From positions 6,844-32,133 of the forward strand of contig DARE01000017.1 in assembly GCA_002503205.1 (NCBI GenBank): 25,290 nucleotides of DNA, given 5' to 3'. Position numbers and translations under genes: made by a program. The DNA comes from Thermoplasmatales archaeon UBA447. Lineage in GTDB: Archaea; Thermoplasmatota; Thermoplasmata; Thermoplasmatales; Thermoplasmataceae. A model generated the notes under the pieces. That model worked only from the letters and a program-made list of their open reading frames with translations, searched no databases and was not told where the DNA came from. This document shows, piece by piece, positions 15,928 to 23,280 of the stretch (position 1 is its first letter; each line of letters opens with the position of its first letter).

Positions 15928-15937
15928 ATATAAAATA
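15928..15937 (+). promoter_or_regulatory. TATA box of the S19e operon
   Basis: ATATAAAATA is centred about 27 nt upstream of the S19e ATG, as expected for a leaderless strong promoter that drives the ribosomal protein cluster. Confidence 0.6.
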
Positions 15938-15958
15938 CACCACCATTCGTGATCACAC

Positions 15959-16411
15959 ATGGCTGATGTTAAAAAGGTTCCACCTGACCAGCTTCTTGAA
16001 AGGTTGGTCGAGGAAATGAAGAAGGATGACAGGATTAAAGTGCCTGAATGGGCTAGCTACCTTAAAGCAGGCGTTCACAGAGAATCCTCCTGGGTTCAGA
16101 CAGACTGGTATTACAGAAGAATGGCATCAATTCTCAGGAAAGTTTATCTGAAAGGCCCGGTTGGAATTTCAAGATTAAGTGAAGATTACGGAGGAAAGGT
16201 AGACCGTGGCTCCAAGGGATATCACCCTGAGAAGGGAAGCAGATACATAATAAGAAGCATGTTCCACTCCCTTGAAGCACTTGGATACATCAAGAAGGAG
16301 AAGGAAGGCAGAGTGGCAGCTCCAAAGGGCATGTCTCTGCTTGATAAGGCTTCAAAGGAAGTTTTGAAGGAACTTTCTGAGAAGGACGAAGCATTCAAGA
16401 AATATCTTTAA
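15959..16411 (+). CDS. rps19e: 30S ribosomal protein S19e
   Basis: This archaeal/eukaryotic-type small-subunit protein functions late in small-subunit maturation. The 150-residue protein has the full family pattern: VPEWASYLKAGVHRESSW, DWYYRRMASILRKVYLKGPVGISRLSEDYGG, HPEKGSRYIIRSMFHSLEALGYI, and a C-terminal LLDKASKEVLKEL helix. The length is normal. The ATG is leaderless relative to the TATA box. It is the first gene of a five-gene operon with PDCD5, L39e, L31e and aIF6, an order widely kept in archaea. Confidence 0.97.
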   Translation: MADVKKVPPDQLLERLVEEMKKDDRIKVPEWASYLKAGVHRESSWVQTDWYYRRMASILRKVYLKGPVGISRLSEDYGGKVDRGSKGYHPEKGSRYIIRSMFHSLEALGYIKKEKEGRVAAPKGMSLLDKASKEVLKELSEKDEAFKKYL

Positions 16412-16418
16412 TCCGGAA

Positions 16419-16423
16419 GGTGA
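16419..16423 (+). promoter_or_regulatory. Shine-Dalgarno site of the PDCD5-like gene
   Basis: GGTGA sits 6 nt before the ATG at 16430, inside the 18-nt gap after the S19e stop. It shows that internal operon genes use SD-led initiation, unlike the leaderless first gene. Confidence 0.65.
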
Positions 16424-16429
16424 CGGCGT

Positions 16430-16771
16430 ATGGATAGTGATGATGAATTAGAGCAGATTCGACGCCGAAAAATGATGGAGATGGAAAGATCCCTCTCCCA
16501 GGAAAGAGACGCTGAAGAGCAGAAAAGGTACCAGGAAGCGGAGAAAGCCAGAAAGCAGCAGATACTGAGGCAGATACTTGCTCCAGATGCAAGGGAAAGG
16601 CTTGCCAATGTAAGGCTTGTAAGGCCGGATCTGGCAGAGAACGTTGAAAACCAGTTGATTCAGCTGGCATCAATGGGCAGGATAAACAGACTGATCAATG
16701 ACTCGGATGTAAGAGATATACTCGGCAAACTTACAGAAAATAAGAGAGAAACCAAGATAGAGAGGCGTTAA
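16430..16771 (+). CDS. DNA-binding protein of the PDCD5/TFAR19 family
   Basis: The 113-residue protein has a charged N-terminal helix (DDELEQIRRRKMMEMERSLS) and the three-helix core 'KARKQQILRQILAPDARERL' ... 'VRLVRPDLAENVENQLIQLASMGRI' typical of archaeal PDCD5 homologues, followed by a basic tail. Archaeal members bind DNA in vitro; the cellular role is not settled. Its place between S19e and L39e is the standard archaeal arrangement and suggests a link to ribosome or chaperone functions. The SD GGTGA supports the ATG. The stop lies 2 nt before the L39e start. Confidence 0.95.
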   Translation: MDSDDELEQIRRRKMMEMERSLSQERDAEEQKRYQEAEKARKQQILRQILAPDARERLANVRLVRPDLAENVENQLIQLASMGRINRLINDSDVRDILGKLTENKRETKIERR

Positions 16772-16773
16772 AT

Positions 16774-16929
16774 TTGAGCAGAAACAAGGAAGTAGGAAGA
16801 AAATTCAGGCTTATAAAGAAAGTAAATGAAAACAGGAGAGTCCCCGGTTGGGTCATGATGAAAACGGCCAGAAGGGTTACTCAGAATCCCAGAAGGAGAA
16901 ACTGGAGGCGCGGGAGCCTTAAGCTTTAG
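16774..16929 (+). CDS. rpl39e: 50S ribosomal protein L39e
   Basis: This short gene (51 codons) starts with TTG at 16774 and ends with TAG at 16927-16929. The translation begins MSRNKEVGRKFRLIKKVNEN and goes on RRVPGWVMMKTARRVTQNPR to the C-terminal RRNWRRGSLKL. That is the complete L39e signature: N-R-x-VP-x-W ... R-R-NWRR. L39e lines the ribosomal exit tunnel in archaea and eukaryotes. The weak purine stretch GAGGCG about 5 nt upstream and the 2-nt gap to the PDCD5 stop imply translational coupling. Its last base overlaps the possible GTG at 16929, but L31e most likely starts at 16941. Confidence 0.95.
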   Translation: MSRNKEVGRKFRLIKKVNENRRVPGWVMMKTARRVTQNPRRRNWRRGSLKL

Positions 16930-16930
16930 T

Positions 16931-16935
16931 GGTGA
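16931..16935 (+). promoter_or_regulatory. Shine-Dalgarno site that decides the L31e start
   Basis: GGTGA lies 5 nt before the ATG at 16941. Because it sits downstream of the GTG at 16929, it makes the ATG the likely start of L31e. Confidence 0.7.
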
Positions 16936-16940
16936 CTAAC

Positions 16941-17210
16941 ATGGTAGAGAATCAGTACACAGATGAAATCTTGATGAACATCTCACTTCGGGAGGCAAAG
17001 GATTCATCCGTAAGCAGAAGAGCGGACACAGCAATATCTGTCCTTCGGGAAAAGGTTGCCAGATACGTAAAGATTGAAAAAGACAAGATTTGGCTGGATA
17101 GCAAGGTGAATGAGATCATTTGGTCTCATGGAAGGAAGAATATACCATCTAACCTGAAAATAAAAGTGATAAAACTGTCAGATGGAACTGCAGAAATTGT
17201 TCTTCCTTGA
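16941..17210 (+). CDS. rpl31e: 50S ribosomal protein L31e
   Basis: The 89-residue protein shows ILMNISLREAKDSSVSRRADTAISVLREKVARYVKIEKDKIWLDSKVNEIIWSHGRKNIPS, the conserved L31e core (R-A-D/x-A-I-x-x-[LI]-[RK] ... [LI]N-x-x-[IL]W-x-x-G-x-[RK]-x-x-P), with a beta tail ending KVIKLSDGTAEIVLP. It is an archaeal/eukaryotic large-subunit protein near the exit tunnel. A GTG at 16929 would add four residues (MVTN) but overlaps the L39e stop. The SD GGTGA points to the ATG. The stop overlaps the start of aIF6. Confidence 0.95.
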   Translation: MVENQYTDEILMNISLREAKDSSVSRRADTAISVLREKVARYVKIEKDKIWLDSKVNEIIWSHGRKNIPSNLKIKVIKLSDGTAEIVLP

Positions 17211-17869
17211 AAATCATGATAAAAAAAATTTCAATCCTGAGAAGCAATTTTATAGGAATTTATGCAAAGGCCTGGGAGGATGTGGCATTCCTTCCATTCA
17301 ATTCTGAGGACGAATCTGTTAAAGAAGCCGGAGAGACGCTTGGAGTTCCTGTTATAAGAATACTTATTGACAACTCCTATCTTATTGGGTCCATGATGGC
17401 TATCAATTCAAACGGAATAATATTCCCAAACAACTCAGTTCAGATACCTGATGAGAGGGAAGTAAACGGCCGGAATATACTCTATATGGAGGATAAAATC
17501 AACGCCATCGGAAATGATGTTCTGACAAACGACAGAATAGCTCTTGTTCATAAATCATTTTCAAAGACAGCAATAAAGAAGATAGAAGACTGCCTTGGCG
17601 TTGAAGCTATAAAGGGTTCTATAGGTGGCATTAAGACGGTAGGAACTGCAGCCGTCCTCAGCCCAAAGGGCATGATCGTAACTCCAGGAGCCACAGAGGA
17701 CGAGATAAAGTATCTGTCAGAACTCTTCAAAACACAGGTCAAGGCCGGAACGGCAAACTTTGGAAACATATATGTTGGGGCCTCTATTATAGCAAATTCA
17801 AAAGGGGTTCTGGTTGGTGAGGACACAACCCCAATAGAGATTGGAAGGATAGATGATGTCCTTGCCTGA
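17207..17869 (+). CDS. eif6: Translation initiation factor 6 (aIF6)
   Basis: aIF6 binds the large subunit and prevents premature joining of the subunits. The 220-residue protein shows the fivefold pseudo-symmetric pentein repeats typical of the family: 'IGIYAKAWEDVAFLPF', 'GSMMAINSNGIIFPN', 'NDVLTNDRIALVHKSF', 'GTAAVLSPKGMIVTPGATEDEI' and 'GASIIANSKGVLVGEDTTPIEIGRIDDVL'. The TTG at 17207 overlaps the L31e stop as TTGA, typical of coupled translation. An ATG at 17216 (MIKKISILRSNFIG) is an equally plausible start three codons in. In many archaea ribosomal LX, prefoldin alpha and ftsY follow; here the cluster ends and pyrE converges 5 nt downstream. Confidence 0.95.
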   Translation: MKIMIKKISILRSNFIGIYAKAWEDVAFLPFNSEDESVKEAGETLGVPVIRILIDNSYLIGSMMAINSNGIIFPNNSVQIPDEREVNGRNILYMEDKINAIGNDVLTNDRIALVHKSFSKTAIKKIEDCLGVEAIKGSIGGIKTVGTAAVLSPKGMIVTPGATEDEIKYLSELFKTQVKAGTANFGNIYVGASIIANSKGVLVGEDTTPIEIGRIDDVLA

Positions 17870-17874
17870 GATCA

Positions 17875-18393
17875 TTAGGATCTGAGATCTGATATTCTTA
17901 TAATTGGGAAAAGCTGAATTCCGTTAGATGCAAGAAATTCGCTGCCCCCTTCCTGCCTGTCCACAACACATATTGCCCTTTTTACAACCGCACCCATCTC
18001 CCTGAGTGTATTCGCACTCTTCAGGACAGAACCTCCGGTCGTCACAACGTCCTCAATAATATCAACGGTTTCTCCCGGTTTTATCTCGCCTATATTCAAT
18101 TTGCCTGTTCCATGTTTTCTTTCTTTTCGGATTATTATGTACCTCTTTCCAGTAAGAATGGATATTGCAACAACAAGTGGCACAGCTCCAAGTTCCATAC
18201 CCGAGATCGTATCAGATTCTATAAGTTCCGAAAAAGCTTCAGCAACTCTGGCCAATATTGCCGGGTCAGTACATGCCTCCTTTATATCCACATAATATCT
18301 TGAACGCTTTCCTGATGTAAGAATGAAGTCGCCTTCCTTTATCGCACCTGCATTCTTTAGAGATTCAATCAGTTTAGAGATGTCCTGTTTCAT
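17875..18393 (-). CDS. pyrE: Orotate phosphoribosyltransferase
   Basis: PyrE joins orotate to PRPP to give orotidine 5'-phosphate in UMP synthesis. From the ATG at 18393 the protein has 172 residues with the N-terminal SGKRSRYYVDIKEA segment, the flexible catalytic loop RKERKHGTG (about 89-97) and the PRPP-binding motif VDIIEDVVTTGGS (about 110-122). The normal family length and motifs indicate an intact enzyme. An upstream in-frame ATG at 18435 would add 14 residues and overlap the divergent MFS gene. The minus-strand TATA-like element centred at about 18421 points to the ATG at 18393. The next enzyme, PyrF, is encoded 2.8 kb away on the other strand, not in an operon with it. Confidence 0.95.
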   Translation of the reverse strand: MKQDISKLIESLKNAGAIKEGDFILTSGKRSRYYVDIKEACTDPAILARVAEAFSELIESDTISGMELGAVPLVVAISILTGKRYIIIRKERKHGTGKLNIGEIKPGETVDIIEDVVTTGGSVLKSANTLREMGAVVKRAICVVDRQEGGSEFLASNGIQLFPIIRISDLRS

Positions 18394-18415
18394 CCTATGG
18401 GTAAGGAAAGATGTC

Positions 18416-18427
18416 TTAAGTATAATG
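18416..18427. promoter_or_regulatory. Shared TATA-like element between pyrE and the MFS gene
   Basis: TTAAGTATAATG lies between the divergent genes. Read on the plus strand (AAGTATAATG) it is about 23 nt from the ATG at 18445. Read on the minus strand (CATTATACTTAA) it is about 28 nt from the ATG at 18393. One element, or two overlapping ones, may serve both genes. Confidence 0.5.
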
Positions 18428-18444
18428 TGCATCATGTTTGCAGG

Positions 18445-19854
18445 ATGGATACCTATGGAAAGCGGATAATCCTCACGACCAGCATGGGTACATTCCTTGC
18501 TGTTGTAAATTCATCTTCTCTCCTTGTAAGCATTCCGCAGATAATATTCCAGCTTCACATATCTTTCTTTACCGCCTTGTGGGTCATAGTATCCTACAGT
18601 CTGGTACTCACATTTCTTACGCCAATATTCGGGAAATATTCAGACGCAATAGGCAGAAAGAAGCTCTATTCTGCGGGATATATAGCATTCCTTATAGGCT
18701 CTATTGTGTCTTCTGTTTCTTTTAATGGTACTGATCTGATTGTTGGCAGAATAATTCAGGGAGTAGCCGGAGCACTTCTTTTCTCAAACAGCCTTGCCAT
18801 AATTACTGATAGCTTCAGGCCTGAGAATCTGAGAAATGCTCTGGGAATAAATGCTGCAGTCATTGCACTTGGCACAGCAATAGGCCCTCTGATTGGAGGT
18901 GTTCTCACCACTTTCACCTGGAGAACAATTTTCATCTTCAACATGCCTTTTGCAATAATGGGTTTCCTGTATTCAACAAAATTCATCAGGGAAATGAGGG
19001 CCAGATCAAAACCTCAGATGGACTGGACTACGGCCGGCTTTCTCTCAGCATTTCTCATATCATTCATAGTTTATCTTACAATTCTCCCGGGCAGCGACCC
19101 CTTTAATCCATATTACCTGGCTCTGGCCATCTTCACTCTCGTAATGTTTGTAATGTTCCTTGTTTCTGAGAGATATTCGGTGAAGCCAATTCTGAATAAG
19201 CTGATTTTCAGGAACAAAAGGTTCGATATCACAATTTACGCCCTGGTTGCATCCTCCATACTGAGGTTCTCAATCCTTTTTGGGCTTATACTTCTGTTCC
19301 AGGGCCCTTTCGGCCTGACTCCTCTTACTGCAGGCATATATATCATACCATACGCTGGAGCGATGGGCCTTGCCAGCTTCTTCGTGGGCAGGATCAGGAA
19401 GAGGGGTGCTGATGTACGTTATGAAACTTACGGCCTCATACTTTCATTTGTAGGGGCAATTTTTCTCGGAGTATTCATTCTCTTTTTCCACAGCTATGAG
19501 ATCCTGATAGTTCCCATGATAGTTGTTGGCCTTGGAAATGGCCTTTTCTATACCCCCAACACAACTGTGATGATGACTTCGGTGGCTGCCGAAAGAAGAG
19601 GTGAAACCTCAGGCATCAGGACCCTTATGAATAATCTGGGTTCGGTTCTTGGTTTGACAGTGGTATTTCTCATACTTACTGATGAAGTATCTGCCACAGT
19701 TATAGACAGAATTTTTTTTGGTATATCCACCGCTCTCACTGGTACCGCTTTGCATAACTTCTATTACGCAATGTTCCTGATAATGATCATATCTGGCATA
19801 CTTTGTCTGACTGCCTCAATCATTGTCAACTCTGTAAAGTATAATGTTCCTTGA
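18445..19854 (+). CDS. MFS transporter, DHA2 (EmrB/QacA)-like drug exporter
   Basis: This major facilitator (470 residues from the ATG at 18445) begins with TTSMGTFLAVVNSSSLLVSIPQI, the TM1 pattern of the DHA2 family. The signature loop GKYSDAIGRKKLYSAG (motif A, between TM2 and TM3) and a motif-C-like GTAIGPLIGGVL segment follow. Length and hydrophobic pattern fit 14 helices. Such proteins usually expel drugs, dyes or organic acids with protons; the actual substrate is unknown. The ATG at 18397 would place the start inside the pyrE 5' end, whereas 18445 matches the TATA spacing and the family N-terminus. The gene is followed by ftsZ on the same strand after a separate promoter. Confidence 0.9.
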   Translation: MDTYGKRIILTTSMGTFLAVVNSSSLLVSIPQIIFQLHISFFTALWVIVSYSLVLTFLTPIFGKYSDAIGRKKLYSAGYIAFLIGSIVSSVSFNGTDLIVGRIIQGVAGALLFSNSLAIITDSFRPENLRNALGINAAVIALGTAIGPLIGGVLTTFTWRTIFIFNMPFAIMGFLYSTKFIREMRARSKPQMDWTTAGFLSAFLISFIVYLTILPGSDPFNPYYLALAIFTLVMFVMFLVSERYSVKPILNKLIFRNKRFDITIYALVASSILRFSILFGLILLFQGPFGLTPLTAGIYIIPYAGAMGLASFFVGRIRKRGADVRYETYGLILSFVGAIFLGVFILFFHSYEILIVPMIVVGLGNGLFYTPNTTVMMTSVAAERRGETSGIRTLMNNLGSVLGLTVVFLILTDEVSATVIDRIFFGISTALTGTALHNFYYAMFLIMIISGILCLTASIIVNSVKYNVP

Positions 19855-19910
19855 TATAAGGAGAGATTTGTTCCGAGGTAATCCATTAAAAAATTGCCCC
19901 AGGAAAAATT

Positions 19911-19918
19911 TTTATACA
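19911..19918 (+). promoter_or_regulatory. TATA box of ftsZ
   Basis: TTTATACA is centred about 28 nt upstream of the ATG at 19942. It excludes the TTG at 19894 as the start for this promoter, because that codon lies upstream of the element. Confidence 0.55.
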
Positions 19919-19941
19919 GGATATGGCATAGTGTCAGACAT

Positions 19942-21087
19942 ATGAGTGACATTTTGGACATGCTTTACCGTTCTGCGATGGAGAATTCAGTTGATAGGGT
20001 GTCAAACAGGGAGGATCAGGGTGATTTTTCTGCCCCTGAAGACCTGGAGATACTGGAAGTTGCCAGAAGCCTGGGTGTTTCCATAAAGATAATCGGTTGC
20101 GGCGGAGGAGGCTCAAACACAATTAGCAGGATATACAGCGAGGGCCTTGAAGGTGCAAAACTTATTGCAATAAACACAGATGCCAATCATCTCTACACCG
20201 TCGGAGCAGAGAAGAAGATCCTGATTGGGGCAAAGAGGACCAGGGGCCTTGGAACCGGCGCCATCCCTCAGATTGGGGAAGAGGCAGCTAATGAGGATCT
20301 TACAAGAATACAGAAGCTCGTGCAGAAGACAGATATTGCTTTTGTAACATGCGGCCTTGGAGGTGGAACGGGCACCGGTGCTGCACCAATAGTGGCCAAA
20401 TGTGCAAAGAATGCAGGTGCGCTGGTTATATCCATAGTAACACTTCCATTCAGTGCAGAGGGCCATATAAGGATGGACAACGCATTAAGCGGACTGGAAA
20501 AGCTTTCAAAATATTCTGACACAGTCATTGCAATACCAAACGATAAACTTCTGAAGGAGGTTCCAAAAAAACCTATTCAGGAGGCATTCCAGTATGCAGA
20601 TAAGGTCCTTTCCGCAGCAATGAAAGGAATTACAGAACTGATCACAGATACTGGCCTCATTAACCTTGACTATGCAGACATAAAGGCCATAATGAAGGAT
20701 GGCGGCACCGCAATGATAGGTATAGGTGAGGCCTCCGGTGGAACCAACCGTGTCCTGGCTGCGCTCAATGACGCAATCAGTTCGCCTCTTGTGGAAGCTG
20801 ATATTTCAGACGCCAAAAACTGCCTGATAAGGGTTGTTGGTGGCCCAAGCATGACTGTGGGTGAAGCGGAAGCAGCCATGAAAGAGATCCAGGAAAAGAT
20901 CAATCCCGATGCGAGGATCATATGGGGTGCTAACGTTGACGAAAGAATGGGTGACAGGATAAGGGTGCTTGTACTTCTCACAGGTGTGAAATCAGACTAC
21001 ATGATGTCCGGTGAGGACGAAACTCAGAAGATAAGGCAGCTTCTGGTCGGCAAGGAAGGCATTCCAGACATAGACATCATAAGGTAA
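19942..21087 (+). CDS. ftsZ: Cell division GTPase FtsZ
   Basis: FtsZ is the tubulin-like GTPase that forms the cytokinetic ring. From the ATG at 19942 the protein has 381 residues. It shows the N-terminal nucleotide motif IIGCGGGGSNTISRI (about 50-64), the tubulin signature CGLGGGTGTGAAP (about 137-149), 'PFSAEGHIRMDNA', the T7 synergy loop NLDYADIKAIM with catalytic aspartates (Asp243, Asp246), and the C-terminal 'INPDARIIWGANVDERMGDRIRVLVLLTGV' domain. It ends in a short tail (GIPDIDIIR), as in archaeal FtsZ proteins. The core is complete, so activity is expected. Neighbouring cell-division genes are absent. Confidence 0.96.
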   Translation: MSDILDMLYRSAMENSVDRVSNREDQGDFSAPEDLEILEVARSLGVSIKIIGCGGGGSNTISRIYSEGLEGAKLIAINTDANHLYTVGAEKKILIGAKRTRGLGTGAIPQIGEEAANEDLTRIQKLVQKTDIAFVTCGLGGGTGTGAAPIVAKCAKNAGALVISIVTLPFSAEGHIRMDNALSGLEKLSKYSDTVIAIPNDKLLKEVPKKPIQEAFQYADKVLSAAMKGITELITDTGLINLDYADIKAIMKDGGTAMIGIGEASGGTNRVLAALNDAISSPLVEADISDAKNCLIRVVGGPSMTVGEAEAAMKEIQEKINPDARIIWGANVDERMGDRIRVLVLLTGVKSDYMMSGEDETQKIRQLLVGKEGIPDIDIIR

Positions 21088-21118
21088 ATGCCGCGAATTA
21101 GTCCCTCTTATACTTCCA

Positions 21119-21124
21119 TTTTTT
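21119..21124 (+). terminator. Oligo-T tract after ftsZ
   Basis: Six T residues in CCATTTTTTATTTCC, 32 bp after the ftsZ stop and before the pyrF promoter, without a clear hairpin. This is consistent with an archaeal T-rich terminator. Confidence 0.4.
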
Positions 21125-21176
21125 ATTTCCCTATTACACACATTTAATTTAGAAACTTCCATACCCTTTTCTTGTT

Positions 21177-21824
21177 ATGCGTTCGGGAAAGAAGCTGATT
21201 GTGGCACTTGATATTTATGACGGAAGCAGGGCCAAAGAGATTGCCCTGAAAATTAAGGATGAGATTTTTGCAATAAAGGTGAACTGGCCAGTTGTAATGG
21301 CCAACGGCTCTGGGATCATCAAAGAACTTTCTGAAATTGCCCCGGTTCTCTGCGATTTCAAAATAGCAGACATTCCAAACACCAATCGCCTCATAACAAT
21401 GAAGGCTAAGGAAGAAGGAGCCTGGGGTATAATCTCACACTCATTTACCGGTACAGACTCACTGGAAGCAGTAATTGCTGAATCAAAGGGTAAAATGAAG
21501 GTTTTCTCCGTTGTAACCATGTCCCATCCAGGATACAGGGAATTCATGGAACCATTATCGGAGAGGATGATAGAGGCATCGTTGCGATGCGGAGTTGACG
21601 GTTTTATTGTGCCTGGCAATGATTACAGCACAATTGCAAGGGTCAGGAAGTCAGCGGGAGATTTGCTGCTTGCAGCAACAGGCATTGGTGCCCAGGGGGG
21701 AAATGCGGGGAAAGCAGTGAGGGCTGGCGCAGATTATGTCATTGTTGGAAGGAGTATATACCAGGCTGAAAGCCCACTATCCGCAGCTAGGGAAATAAAC
21801 ATGGAAATATCGTCAGAAAATTGA
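21177..21824 (+). CDS. pyrF: Orotidine 5'-phosphate decarboxylase
   Basis: PyrF decarboxylates OMP to UMP. The 215-residue protein has the TIM-barrel core VALDIYDG (Asp12), AIKVNWPVV (Lys34), the catalytic motif CDFKIADIPNTN (Asp60, Lys62, Asp65), 'VVTMSHPGYREFM', and the phosphate-binding 'ATGIGAQGGNAGKAVRAGADYVIVGRSIYQ'. All catalytic residues are present and the length is that of the short archaeal class. TTTAATTTAG at 21143-21152 is about 30 nt upstream of the ATG, so it has its own promoter. It converges on cbiB with a 5-nt gap. Confidence 0.96.
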   Translation: MRSGKKLIVALDIYDGSRAKEIALKIKDEIFAIKVNWPVVMANGSGIIKELSEIAPVLCDFKIADIPNTNRLITMKAKEEGAWGIISHSFTGTDSLEAVIAESKGKMKVFSVVTMSHPGYREFMEPLSERMIEASLRCGVDGFIVPGNDYSTIARVRKSAGDLLLAATGIGAQGGNAGKAVRAGADYVIVGRSIYQAESPLSAAREINMEISSEN

Positions 21825-21829
21825 TTGGC

Positions 21830-22768
21830 TCAGAGCAGATAGAGTACTATTATCATGAGAGGAATGGTTATGAAAATAATCATGGTGTAAAAACTAATAT
21901 AATATATTCTTGCTGCCCTTCTCACATCTTTGGCTGAAGGCTCAAATCCGGTCTCATTGATTATATGCACACCTGGTCTTTCAAGTTTAAGGTTAAGTGA
22001 TGATGAAAAAGCACCTATGGGCCACCCCAGATTTCCGCTCTCAGGTATTGTTCTGAGCCTTTTCAGTGGGACGCTTGTTACTCTGTAATTCAGGAATTCA
22101 GAGCTTACATATACAAGCGCTGTAGAAATCCTGGAAGGTATATAGTTCACGGCAGAGTGAACCAAGGCGATCCATCTTCCGAACTCAAAATTCTTCTTAT
22201 TCCTCTGTCCGAATAAACTGTCCATAGTAGCTGTTATTCTTGAGAAAAAAGCCGCCGGCACTCCCAGTATGGCAAAATAGAAGAATGGCGATATGACATC
22301 ATTTATGAGCTGGGATGAGATTCTTTCAATAATAATGGAACAAATCTGCCCTTCGGTCATTCCCGTCAGGTCAGTTCTTGAAAACCTTGATGCAAAAACC
22401 CTTGCCTCTTCAAGATTGCCGGCCTCCATTGGTGTAAGAATCTGCTGAATATCCTCGCTTAACTTTGAGACAGAGAATGAGTCCTTTAAAAGAATTATTC
22501 CAATTATAACATACAGGACCTTTAGAGCCATTGAAAAATGCAAAACAAGAATAATAGGGACAAGGAATATGAGAAGAATGGTGACCAGAAGGAGAAGTCC
22601 TCCAAGCTTCCTGTCCTTTATGTTCCTGAAGTCATGATCCATAAGGTTAGCTGTCCTCCTTATGAGGCTAACAGGGTGAAATGATGATCTGGGTTCACCG
22701 AAAAGAATGTCAACTAGAATTGCACCGAGCAATATTATGACACCGTATTCCAGCAGCTGACCATTCAT
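21830..22768 (-). CDS. cbiB: Adenosylcobinamide-phosphate synthase (CbiB/CobD)
   Basis: This integral membrane enzyme attaches the aminopropanol phosphate arm to adenosylcobyric acid in cobalamin synthesis. Recognised blocks are VDILFGEPRSSFHPVSLIRR near the N-terminus (Asp20, Gly-Glu-Pro, His31-Pro-Val), SRTDLTGMTEGQICSIIIERISSQLINDVISPFFYFAILGVPAAF, AVNYIPSRI and 'PESGNLGWPIGAFSSSLNLKLE'. Several hydrophobic helices include one at the C-terminus. From the ATG at 22768 it has 312 residues, family-typical. The GTG at 22837 would precede the TATA-like palindrome at 22794-22807, so it is unlikely. No other cobalamin genes are in the window, so it may act in salvage or with a remote cluster. Confidence 0.93.
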   Translation of the reverse strand: MNGQLLEYGVIILLGAILVDILFGEPRSSFHPVSLIRRTANLMDHDFRNIKDRKLGGLLLLVTILLIFLVPIILVLHFSMALKVLYVIIGIILLKDSFSVSKLSEDIQQILTPMEAGNLEEARVFASRFSRTDLTGMTEGQICSIIIERISSQLINDVISPFFYFAILGVPAAFFSRITATMDSLFGQRNKKNFEFGRWIALVHSAVNYIPSRISTALVYVSSEFLNYRVTSVPLKRLRTIPESGNLGWPIGAFSSSLNLKLERPGVHIINETGFEPSAKDVRRAARIYYISFYTMIIFITIPLMIIVLYLL

Positions 22769-22793
22769 AGAGTACAACCATAGCAGGTTGTTA

Positions 22794-22807
22794 GATATTA
22801 AAATATC
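22794..22807 (-). promoter_or_regulatory. Palindromic TATA region of cbiB
   Basis: GATATTAAAATATC has 6-bp arms around a 2-bp centre, about 32 nt upstream of the cbiB ATG. It can act as the TATA box, and its symmetry would also suit a dimeric regulator. Confidence 0.4.
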
Positions 22808-22837
22808 ACCTGTTGGAAGAATATTATTGTACTGCAC

Positions 22838-23280
22838 CTATTAATCATTGGAAAACAGGTTAGTTTGATCGTTCTCAAAATACATTCAGATTTAAGATTC
22901 ACATCAGCCATCTATACGGAAGCCCATGTTCAAATCTCCATCTTCTATCGCTTAATTCCATTCATTGGATTCCCACTCGGATGTTAGAATGTTCAAAAAA
23001 ATGCCATTCTGATCAATTCTGAAACTACTTTCTGGTCCTGTTTCAGGAAATTAACAATAGCAGAAAGTCATGATGTGCTAACTCTGGACTGTATCCTGTT
23101 CCGTTAAGATACAGTTTTTTGGCACAAAAGAAAAGTGGTTCTGAGGAAATCAGGTCCAACCAGGTATGGGAGGAACAGTGAGATTTTTAGCCAACATCGA
23201 GAAACATATTTCCAATAAACTACGAAAGGTATATATCTCATTCAAATATGTACGGACATCTTTTGTGATGACTGGTCAGT
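22838..23280. other. Gene-free interval with orphan hairpin
   Basis: This stretch of about 440 bp (about 510 bp from the preferred cbiB start) holds no reading frame that I can support on either strand, no tRNA and no mobile-element ends. It contains a plus-strand hairpin with T tract at 23088-23120 and, at its right end, the probable promoter of the coiled-coil gene (GGTATATATCTC at about 23228-23239). The remainder has no visible repeat or pattern and could hold an uncharacterised small RNA. Confidence 0.5.
23088..23120 (+). terminator. Hairpin followed by T tract (terminator-like, no upstream gene)
   Basis: ACTGTATC (23088-23095) pairs with GATACAGT (23108-23115) around a 12-nt loop, and the right arm runs into a tract of six T residues (23115-23120). 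The form is that of an intrinsic terminator on the plus strand, yet no plus-strand gene precedes it. Confidence 0.45.

Noticed and set aside
20113..20466. A 117-codon cysteine-rich frame antisense to ftsZ.
   Set aside because: The cysteines arise from the reverse complement of glycine/alanine codons in the FtsZ core; no start signal or promoter supports it.
22926..22945. GTTCAAATC resembles the T-loop of a tRNA.
   Set aside because: The flanking bases do not form a 5-bp T-stem and there is no matching acceptor, D or anticodon arm nearby.
23265..23271. GTGATGA matches a C box of an archaeal C/D-box guide RNA.
   Set aside because: No D box (CTGA) or C'/D' pair follows at the required spacing, and the site lies in the likely ribosome-binding region of the coiled-coil gene.
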